A stretch of 64,000 bases of DNA from Lachnospira eligens (GTDB lineage Bacteria; Bacillota; Clostridia; Lachnospirales; Lachnospiraceae), in contig NZ_WKRD01000003.1 in NCBI RefSeq assembly GCF_009680455.1, forward strand, positions 62,001 through 126,000, in the 5' to 3' direction. The notes beneath the pieces are model-generated. The model saw only the letters and a program-made list of their open reading frames with translations, was not told the origin of the DNA and did no database searches. Position 1 is the stretch's first letter. Each line of letters begins with the position of its first letter. Below, one piece after another: positions 44,451-51,817 of the stretch. Both the position numbers and the translations under genes were made by a program.

Positions 44451-45565
44451 TAGACACATTTGGTAAATACCTTGTTGTGGCACTTATTATGATTGCGATG
44501 TTTCTATTCTACACAAGTGTAGAAAGAAAACCACTGCTTGCCAAAGACAATACTAAGTTTGTTAAGGCAGTGGTTATACAGAATGATAATGAAGACCTTC
44601 AGGCTGCCGCTGACTTAGAAAGCGGCGACAGCCAGGAGGTTGTTTTACGTATTAAATCAGGAAGCCACAAGGGAGAAGAAGTAAAAGCGTATAGTCTTAA
44701 CGGATATCTGTACGGAGCCAACTGTAAGGTTGGAACAAGGGTAATAGCTAATATAAGTGAATATAATGGAAACCTCTCAGCCAATGTATATAATTATGAC
44801 CGTGAACCGGAGATAATTGCGTTATTAGCAGCATTTTTCGGACTTATGTGGCTGGTTGGCGGAAAGAAAGGTTTCAATTCAGTACTCGCGCTTATATTCA
44901 CATTTGCAGTTGTAGTAATGATGTATATTCCGATGATGTATATAGGTGTTTCACCATTTATTGCAGCTACATTATCAGTTGTCATAATTACGCTAATAAC
45001 ATTTATCCTGCTGGCAGATTTTCAGAAGAAATCAATTGGCGCTATGCTTGGTACAATAGCCGGAGTGGTTGTATCAGGTCTTATAGCACTTGTTTTCGGA
45101 CATTTTGGACATGTAACAGGATATAATGTTGATGATATAGAGAATCTAATATATGTAGGTCAGAATTCAAAGCTTGACATAGGCGGTATGCTGTTTTCAG
45201 GAATACTGATTGCATCGTTAGGAGCAGTAATGGATGTTGCAATGTCAGTTTCATCATCATTACATGAGATTAAAGAAAACAGACCTGACATATCAGCAAA
45301 GGAAATATTCCATGCAGGAATTAATATTGGACGTGATATGATAGGAACAATGTCTAACACACTTATTCTTGCTTATGCAGGAGGAAGTCTGGGACTTGTC
45401 ATGATAATATACGCATATTCATACCAGATGCACCAGATTCTTAACATGTACTCGGTTGCAATTGAGATAATGCGTGGAATATCAGGAACAATGGGCATAA
45501 TACTTACAGTGCCGATAACTTCATTGATAATGTCAGTTCTGCTGACACAGAAGGGGAAGAAGTAA
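44438..45565 (+). CDS. YibE/F family membrane protein
   Basis: The 375-residue protein has an N-terminal helix (about 8-25), an extracytoplasmic beta-rich region (30-125) and about seven further helices. Segments such as GLMWLVGGKKGF, the ALIFTF helix, GAVMDVAMSVSSSLHEI and MIGTMSNTLILAYAGGSL are characteristic of YibE/F, a family of unknown function. The start is probably TTG 44438 with AAGAAGGAAG 7 bp upstream, overlapping the phosphoesterase stop by 13 bp; no ATG lies near in frame. The tight overlap suggests joint expression with the phosphatase under the same Pho-like promoter. Confidence 0.82.
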   Translation: MRKIIDTFGKYLVVALIMIAMFLFYTSVERKPLLAKDNTKFVKAVVIQNDNEDLQAAADLESGDSQEVVLRIKSGSHKGEEVKAYSLNGYLYGANCKVGTRVIANISEYNGNLSANVYNYDREPEIIALLAAFFGLMWLVGGKKGFNSVLALIFTFAVVVMMYIPMMYIGVSPFIAATLSVVIITLITFILLADFQKKSIGAMLGTIAGVVVSGLIALVFGHFGHVTGYNVDDIENLIYVGQNSKLDIGGMLFSGILIASLGAVMDVAMSVSSSLHEIKENRPDISAKEIFHAGINIGRDMIGTMSNTLILAYAGGSLGLVMIIYAYSYQMHQILNMYSVAIEIMRGISGTMGIILTVPITSLIMSVLLTQKGKK

Positions 45566-45617
45566 GATATGAGCTTGCCGTGATGTGAGTTGGATTTCTG
45601 GCTTTTTGAGGCAGAAA

Positions 45618-45811
45618 CCTACTAAGTGGGCAAATATATCAAGTTTAGTATGCTTTTTTCAGTTGAGATGTGGCTCTTTCAGAGAATAATTGATGGGAAA
45701 AGCCTACTAAAATGTATCTGGATAATGAATGAGTGGGTTTAATGGTTGAAATCAACGTATTAAGTTGGAAAATATACCTACGAAATCGAGAATTCACAGG
45801 AGTTTAGTGGA
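45618..45811 (+). repeat. Three tandem CCTACTA-bounded modules of 34-35 nt
   Basis: Modules lie at 45618-45652, 45703-45737 and 45777-45810. Each begins CCTAC and ends with a TAGTAGG-like sequence (TTTAGTATG, TGAGTGGG, TTTAGTGG); start-to-start distances are 85 and 74 nt. Interiors and linkers differ. It fills the 369-bp gap between the YibE/F and kinase genes, where no open frame of interest is present. The same module family appears in better-preserved form at 60975-61248. Confidence 0.75.
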
Positions 45812-45891
45812 CTTTGGTCAACAAACTGTTGCCAACAGGCCATCAATCAATTCATTTTAATTAACAGATATGCTTTAACAGAATAAAATGA

Positions 45892-45897
45892 TATAAT
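45892..45897 (+). promoter_or_regulatory. -10 element of the second kinase gene
   Basis: A consensus TATAAT lies 38 bp before the kinase ATG. No convincing -35 at 16-18 bp was seen. Confidence 0.4.
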
Positions 45898-45934
45898 ACT
45901 TCCAGAAACTAATGCATGTAGTTAAGGGGGATTT

Positions 45935-47110
45935 ATGTCAGATACAGTATTAATAGAGGAAGAAAAAGATATAGAACATATAGCAACAAGGAAAGTAGCC
46001 GTCATCAGAAAAAAGATGATGGCTGCTTTTTGTGTTATGGCAGGAATTGCTATACTTATAATTGCTGTTACGACTGGATTTTATGAATTAAAATTCAGGG
46101 CACTGGCAGCAGGCTTGTATAACATAGATGAAAAATCAGGAGAATATCTGATAGATATGATGTTTTATAACAGGTATTCATTGAGTGATGTATCAAAGTA
46201 TAAGAACGTAGTCAAGGAGTGCGGCTATACAGAGAATGGTGCATCATATATGTATTATAGAAGTGGTCAGTGGATAATTGCAGTGGCAGGAATAATTATA
46301 ATTATAGTTGTAATGGCAGCATGTATAAGGATGATTGTAAAAATCGGACATAATGATATCTATTCATATGTTATTAATCTAGATACAGAGAACCAGCAAT
46401 TAAAGAAAAAACAGAAAGCAGATGAAAGATTTCTTGTTGAGCGTAATGAGAAACTGCAGAATTTTACAGAGAATATTGCACATCAGATTAAGACACCTCT
46501 TACTGCACTCAGTCTTGCATTAGACAGATTAGAGGAGAGCGGTGAGAACAGGGAGCTTCTTGAAAGATGTTTTGAACAGATTGAAAGAATCAGGTCATTT
46601 ATAAGTAAGCTGATGACAATAAGCAGAATGGAAGCAGGCAAGATAATCATGACAGAGCAGGACATTAATGTGAACAGCATGCTTTGTGATGTTGTGAACC
46701 AGCTTCCTAAGAATGACTGCAATATAACGGTGGAATGTGATGACAAAGACTATTGCATCAATGCTGATGAAGAATGGATAAGAGAAGCATTTATCAATAT
46801 AATACAGAACAGCAGCGAGTTGTGCGATAAGGTTGAAGTTAAAGCTGCATGCCGTGATGACAAATGTATAGTCAATATTAAGGATAATGGAAGTGGATTT
46901 GAAGAGGACCGGATACCGTATGTATTTGACAGGTTTGAGACAACGGGAAGTGCTGCCGCAGGGCATGCCGGTATAGGACTTAACCTGTCCCGGCTCATTA
47001 TTGAAGCACATCATGGAACCGTAGATGTGCGTAATAACGAGGACGGAAAGGGTGCTGTTATAAGGGTACAGATACCAAGATATGTTCTTAAGAGAAAGGC
47101 TGAATTGTAA
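45935..47110 (+). CDS. Membrane sensor histidine kinase (second system)
   Basis: The 391-residue protein has two membrane helices (about 29-50 and 112-131) around a loop of about 60 residues. HisKA carries H183 in IAHQIKTPL, and the HATPase domain has the N box (INIIQNSSEL), DNGSGF and GIGLNLSRLIIEAHHG. AAGGGGG precedes the ATG. The architecture parallels the kinase at 11631-12794, but here the kinase comes before its regulator. It lies upstream of a response regulator, two large permeases and an ATPase, which together look like an envelope-stress or peptide-sensing module. Confidence 0.92.
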   Translation: MSDTVLIEEEKDIEHIATRKVAVIRKKMMAAFCVMAGIAILIIAVTTGFYELKFRALAAGLYNIDEKSGEYLIDMMFYNRYSLSDVSKYKNVVKECGYTENGASYMYYRSGQWIIAVAGIIIIIVVMAACIRMIVKIGHNDIYSYVINLDTENQQLKKKQKADERFLVERNEKLQNFTENIAHQIKTPLTALSLALDRLEESGENRELLERCFEQIERIRSFISKLMTISRMEAGKIIMTEQDINVNSMLCDVVNQLPKNDCNITVECDDKDYCINADEEWIREAFINIIQNSSELCDKVEVKAACRDDKCIVNIKDNGSGFEEDRIPYVFDRFETTGSAAAGHAGIGLNLSRLIIEAHHGTVDVRNNEDGKGAVIRVQIPRYVLKRKAEL

Positions 47111-47138
47111 GATACGTGTAAGGTTAGTGCATTACAAT
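47106..47138 (+). promoter_or_regulatory. TGTAAG direct repeats and -10 before the second response regulator
   Basis: TGTAAG at 47106-47111 and 47117-47122 (11-bp spacing) is followed 16 bp after the second box start by TACAAT (47133-47138). The geometry is identical to 12790-12822. It predicts autoregulation of the regulator gene. Confidence 0.65.
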
Positions 47139-47166
47139 ATAGAAAATGTACTGTCTGGGAGGGAAT

Positions 47167-47847
47167 ATGACCAAGATACTTATATTGGAAGATGATGATT
47201 TTATAAGGCAGCAGCTTGCAGGAATATTACAGGAAAAAGGATATTTAGTTGTGGAAGCGGCAAGCGTAGGACAGTTTAATAATATATATGAACAGGAAGA
47301 AGCTGTAATAGATGTATTCTTGTTAGATGTATATCTGCCTGATGGCAATGGATTTGATGTCTGCAGGAAGATAAGAGAACACGGAAGTCAGATAATAATA
47401 TTTTTAACATCGTGTGATGATGAAGACAGTATTATTAAAGGACTTGACTGCGGCGGTGATGACTATGTTGTGAAGCCGTTCAGGGTTGCGGAGCTTGTAT
47501 CAAGAATAATGGCTAATGTTAGAAGAATATCAGGTGGCACAGACATTTATAAAGATGGAACTCTTACAGTAGACTTTAAGAATAAGTCAATTATTCATGA
47601 AGATAAACAGATATGTGTGTCTCCGACAGAATTTCATGTATTAGAGATACTTATAAACAACAAGGGACTTATTGTAAGAAGAGATACATTTTTTCAGAAA
47701 ATGTGGGACAGATACGGAACATTTGTAGAGGATAATACGCTGACAGTTACTGTGAGCAGGCTAAAGACAAAGCTTGGAAACCGTGAGGACGGCAGAGCTT
47801 ATATAGAGACAATCCGCGGAATCGGCTACCGGTGGAAGATTAATTAA
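47167..47847 (+). CDS. OmpR/PhoB-type response regulator (second system)
   Basis: The 226-residue protein has a receiver domain with acidic residues at 9-11 and phosphoacceptor D54 in FLLDVYLPDG, the K in DYVVKPF, and a C-terminal winged helix ending ETIRGIGYRW. GGGAGGG just before ATG 47167 is preferred over an in-frame start at 47146. It is close in sequence to the regulator at 10941-11612, which fits the shared TGTAAG boxes. The stop codon is only 3 nt from a long imperfect palindrome. Confidence 0.92.
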   Translation: MTKILILEDDDFIRQQLAGILQEKGYLVVEAASVGQFNNIYEQEEAVIDVFLLDVYLPDGNGFDVCRKIREHGSQIIIFLTSCDDEDSIIKGLDCGGDDYVVKPFRVAELVSRIMANVRRISGGTDIYKDGTLTVDFKNKSIIHEDKQICVSPTEFHVLEILINNKGLIVRRDTFFQKMWDRYGTFVEDNTLTVTVSRLKTKLGNREDGRAYIETIRGIGYRWKIN

Positions 47848-47850
47848 GAG

Positions 47851-48135
47851 AGACTTCGCAGTTGTTTGTCCATATCATATATATCCCCTGTCAGTATGAG
47901 TGTTTATAGCACAAAACTTTCAGGATGACATCGCTTAGCAGGAGTAAATGCCGCTATCTACAAAGTTTATTACAGTCCACAAAAGCAAACGCACTTCGTT
48001 TGAACGAGCTTTTGTGAACTGACCTTATGTATATAGCGGCATTAACTCCTGGACAGCTCGTCATATTCAAATTTTGTGCTATAGACACTCATACCAGCAT
48101 TACACATATAAAATGGACAAAGAACTGCGAAGTCT
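47851..48135. repeat. 285-nt long imperfect palindrome (MITE-like or structured RNA)
   Basis: The region folds back on itself around 47993-47997. Matched blocks, from the outside in, are AGACTTCGCAGTTxTTTGTCCAT (22 of 23), TATGAGTGTxTATAGCACAAAA, CAGGAGTxAATGCCGCTATxTACA and CACAAAAGC, with a terminal CAAACG/CGTTTG loop. Unpaired segments of similar length separate the blocks. There is no open reading frame of note. It fills most of the 386-bp gap between the regulator and the first permease. It may be a miniature inverted-repeat element or a long hairpin RNA; no clear target-site duplication is visible. Confidence 0.75.
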
Positions 48136-48151
48136 TATAAAAATATTTGGC

Positions 48152-48184
48152 TGTAAGGTTTTTGTAAGGTTCGCATGATAATGT
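48152..48184 (+). promoter_or_regulatory. TGTAAG direct repeats before the permease operon
   Basis: TGTAAG at 48152-48157 and 48163-48168, 11 bp apart, lies 70-80 bp before the permease start. The -10 is less clear (GATAAT 48177-48182 or TAATGT 48179-48184, 14-16 bp after the second box). It is probably the regulated promoter of the second ABC system. Confidence 0.6.
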
Positions 48185-48233
48185 ATAAGCATGGTAATAA
48201 GGTATATACATAAATCTTACAGGGGGTACTTGA

Positions 48234-51089
48234 ATGAATGTTTTAAAGATTACTTTCAAAAGTATAAGGAGACGGTTCTCGCAGATATGGAAGGCGGCGC
48301 TTACAACACTTGTGGCGGTGTTTTTTGTGACAGCGGTTCTTATATTTCAGGAGAATATGTACCAGTGGCAGATGTCATCCAATAAGTCAAGATTCGGAGA
48401 CTGGTTCATATGTGAGAGAAGTAAGAAAGAAGCTAACGAAATATTAAGCACACATAATTATCTGTGTGAGCCGGTCAGCGCGAAAAGCAGTGTGGAGTTA
48501 TATGACAGTGAATGGAATGAGACGAAGTTGCATATAGGAAGCATGACAGACGATTTCATTAAGCAGGGCAGATTAAAACTTGACGAAGGCCGTATGCCAC
48601 AGAATAATGATGAGATTGCAATGGATTGGAATACATTGTTAAAGCTTGGATATGCAGGGGAGTTAGGACAGAAGATAACAATATATTATTATCGTGCAGA
48701 TAATATTAATTATGAGTCAGATCAAAGAATCGAAACATATACATTAGTAGGAATATTTCAGAATTATACCAATATATGGCAGAACGGGAAAATGATTCCA
48801 GGAGCATTAGTTACAGATGAGAAGTTAAACGATTTTGATTATAAAATTGATAATCTGTATCTGTATGGATTCAAGGATTCGATAAGAACAAGTGAATATG
48901 CAAATGTTTATAAGAAGATAAAGGAAGACATAAGGTGCGAGACAGTATATAATGCGGCAGTATATGATTATTCACCATGGAAGTCAGCAACAGTTTACAT
49001 GTATATGTATGTTGTAGTCATGGTTATTGGAATTCTCGCATTGTCATACCAGCTTATTGAATACAGGAATACAAGACGCAAGTCGTATAATATGTTCAGC
49101 CAGATGGGAATGACTAAAGCAGGCATCCGTAAAATGTATATAACAGAGAACGCATTTATACTGATTCCGGCAGGAATTATTGGCATTCTGCTTGCACTGG
49201 CAGTAGGACACTTTACAGGACAGGCACTTGAAGCCAAGTCTGGTTATGAATTCTACAGGGTGAATATGGAGGTTATTATTAAAAGTGCCAGTTCGGTGGT
49301 GATTGCAGTTATAGTTGAGGAACTTAGCGGAATAATATCCAACATACATTTCTATAGAAAGAAAGCAGTGTCCAAGAAATGGGTAAGCAGACCGGTACAT
49401 ATGCATTATAAGAAAAGCCGTATGAACAGGCATAATCTTGTAAGGTCTGTAAGTTCAAGATTTATAAGAAAAGATGGGGCTTTGATGGCTGTCGGAATAA
49501 GGCTTTTTGCATTATGTATATGTGGAGTTATTATATTTTCTGCTTTGAAGATTCAAAATGCTTTTAAAGAATATAAGAGCAATGACAGTGTGCCGGATAT
49601 ATATGGATATATTGATGTTAATCAGGATAAAACGGCATTATTTATGAACTACTGGTATTATCTTAAGGACTATAATAATCTGCCGCTGAAGTCAATGAAT
49701 TATACTGGTGAAATCACAAGCAGGAATGACATGAGTGAGTATGTCAGTAAGCAGAGAATACGATATAACATACATTTTGATAAGATAAAGGAATTAGTTG
49801 AAGCCGGAAATATGTGGGACTGGAATGATGCAATCAAGGTTAATGACAGTGACAGCATAGGAAGGTCACTTGGCTTTATTAATATGGGGCAGAGTAAATA
49901 TTTAAAAGATCCTAATAATAATATTCTGGAAGGATTTTCTAAGGAATTTATTGACGAGCTGATGGAGATTAATGGAATAAATTCCGTGTCATATTCTGTA
50001 TTTGAATCAGAAAGAAGCTGGTTCTGGGATTCACAGGATTATGAAAAGATGCAGACATTTACATTTCATCCTGAAAAAAGTTCATATCATAAAGAGCATC
50101 TTCCTGATTATGGAGACAGGTATTTGTTTTCTACAGAATATGCACAGCCAACCAAAGAACTATACAGCAAACTGGAGAAATATATAGATAAAGAGTATGT
50201 TGATTATGAAGCATTTAAGGAAGGAAAACAGGTGGTTTTATTCTTAAGAGATCTGCCAGAGGGTGGATATGATGACACTATTAATGCCGGAGATACACTT
50301 TATTATAATTATTACAGAGTAGATGAGAATACGTATGGTGATGAGAGTAATATAATTGATTCTTCATATTTTTCAATATTTCCTTATGATAAAGCATATA
50401 ACAGGTATTTATTAGATTACAACAATACACATGATTTTAATCCTGATTATAAGCTTATGGAAAAGCTCGAAGCAGCTTATGATGCATGCGTTGCTCCACA
50501 GGTTGCTGCTGTTGTCAAAGTTACTGACGAGGTTATGGAGGATTTCAATGGAATAATTCCGACATTTGGTTATTATACCGCAATTGCAAGTATTAACATG
50601 GCACAGCAGGCGGTTGACAGACAGAAAGATATTATGGAGAGACTTATTGGAGAAGAGTTAAGCGGTGATATGGATTTTGAACTGTGTTACAACCAGATAA
50701 GCATAAAGTATGACCTGACATCAACATTTTCAGCAACCAATAATAAGATAGGTGTGTATTTCAACAATAACGATATCTCTTATAGCAGTAATGTTGATAT
50801 CAAGAATACATACAGAACACAGCTTATCAACAGTATACTGCAGTATGGAATCACTATTATTGCAATGATAGTTATGCAGCTGTTAATTATGGCAATTGTT
50901 ATAAGAAACCGTATTAACAGAAGAAAAGAAAAAATGATGCTTTTGCACAGTCTGGGAATGAGGCGTGGAAAGATTGTTTCAGTATGTATGCTTGAGGCAC
51001 TTCGGGAATCGGTATGGTGCGTGATTACAATGCCATTGTTATTGTTAATGGAACTGCTGATGTTTACTGGATTTGTGAGGAAACTATAA
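48234..51089 (+). CDS. Large FtsX-type ABC permease (second system, first paralogue)
   Basis: The 951-residue protein has the same layout as 13538-16390: helix near 17-37, extracytoplasmic region to about 245, three helices, a helix near 415-435, a second extracytoplasmic region (to about 860) and three C-terminal helices. The conserved element with QENM, WQ, NK and FGDWF follows helix 1. It is most similar to the neighbour at 51818-54703, with nearly identical DNA around helix 1. AGGGGG precedes ATG. The gene lies upstream of its ATPase, the reverse of the first system. Confidence 0.88.
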   Translation: MNVLKITFKSIRRRFSQIWKAALTTLVAVFFVTAVLIFQENMYQWQMSSNKSRFGDWFICERSKKEANEILSTHNYLCEPVSAKSSVELYDSEWNETKLHIGSMTDDFIKQGRLKLDEGRMPQNNDEIAMDWNTLLKLGYAGELGQKITIYYYRADNINYESDQRIETYTLVGIFQNYTNIWQNGKMIPGALVTDEKLNDFDYKIDNLYLYGFKDSIRTSEYANVYKKIKEDIRCETVYNAAVYDYSPWKSATVYMYMYVVVMVIGILALSYQLIEYRNTRRKSYNMFSQMGMTKAGIRKMYITENAFILIPAGIIGILLALAVGHFTGQALEAKSGYEFYRVNMEVIIKSASSVVIAVIVEELSGIISNIHFYRKKAVSKKWVSRPVHMHYKKSRMNRHNLVRSVSSRFIRKDGALMAVGIRLFALCICGVIIFSALKIQNAFKEYKSNDSVPDIYGYIDVNQDKTALFMNYWYYLKDYNNLPLKSMNYTGEITSRNDMSEYVSKQRIRYNIHFDKIKELVEAGNMWDWNDAIKVNDSDSIGRSLGFINMGQSKYLKDPNNNILEGFSKEFIDELMEINGINSVSYSVFESERSWFWDSQDYEKMQTFTFHPEKSSYHKEHLPDYGDRYLFSTEYAQPTKELYSKLEKYIDKEYVDYEAFKEGKQVVLFLRDLPEGGYDDTINAGDTLYYNYYRVDENTYGDESNIIDSSYFSIFPYDKAYNRYLLDYNNTHDFNPDYKLMEKLEAAYDACVAPQVAAVVKVTDEVMEDFNGIIPTFGYYTAIASINMAQQAVDRQKDIMERLIGEELSGDMDFELCYNQISIKYDLTSTFSATNNKIGVYFNNNDISYSSNVDIKNTYRTQLINSILQYGITIIAMIVMQLLIMAIVIRNRINRRKEKMMLLHSLGMRRGKIVSVCMLEALRESVWCVITMPLLLLMELLMFTGFVRKL

Positions 51090-51117
51090 AAATATGGATA
51101 GAAGGGATGGGTATATT

Positions 51118-51786
51118 ATGAACGAGATTATGTTAAGAGCGGAGAACATTGAAAGAACTTATCATGCCGGAAGCGTTGATGTTCCGGCACTCAAGAACTG
51201 CACACTTGAGTTTGGACAGGGGGAATTTACAGCAATAATAGGAAAGAGTGGTTCAGGTAAATCAACACTTTTGAGGATTCTTGGAAGTGTTGACGAGCCG
51301 GATACCGGAAGTGTTATTATTGCCGGAAAGAAGATAACAGGAATGAAGGACAAGGAATTGTCAGAGTTCAGAAGAAGAAATATAGGATATATATATCAGG
51401 ATTACAGCCTTTTTCCAGAATTCACAGCATATGAAAATGTTGTTATGCCGATTCTTATAGATGGCAAGAAGCCTGATGAGAATGAAGTTGATGATTTGTT
51501 AGAGGAATTGGGAATATCGCATTGTAAGAATAAGTTTCCATCGCAGATGTCAGGTGGTGAACAGCAGAGAGTTGCGATAGCAAGAGCGCTGATTACTCAT
51601 CCGGCTGTAATCCTTGCTGATGAGCCGACTGGTAATCTTGACGCAGGAAGTGCGGGAACAGTTGCACAGATGTTATCCAAGGCAAGCCAGAAGCACAATC
51701 AGACAATAATTATGGTTACGCATGACAGACAGATGGCAGATTATGCGGATAAGATAATTACTATAGTAGATGGTGTGTGTCAGTAA
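51118..51786 (+). CDS. ABC transporter ATP-binding protein (second system)
   Basis: The 222-residue ATPase has Walker A GKSGSGKST, Q-loop IYQDYSL, signature MSGGEQQRVAIARAL, Walker B VILADEPTGNLD and THD. It is a close homologue of 12861-13541. The frame can start at 51094, but ATG 51118 with GAAGGGATGGG upstream is preferred. It lies between two paralogous permeases, so it may power a heterodimer of the two. Confidence 0.93.
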   Translation: MNEIMLRAENIERTYHAGSVDVPALKNCTLEFGQGEFTAIIGKSGSGKSTLLRILGSVDEPDTGSVIIAGKKITGMKDKELSEFRRRNIGYIYQDYSLFPEFTAYENVVMPILIDGKKPDENEVDDLLEELGISHCKNKFPSQMSGGEQQRVAIARALITHPAVILADEPTGNLDAGSAGTVAQMLSKASQKHNQTIIMVTHDRQMADYADKIITIVDGVCQ

Positions 51787-51817
51787 CATAGAAGTACATA
51801 CGAAAGGGGGATTGCGT

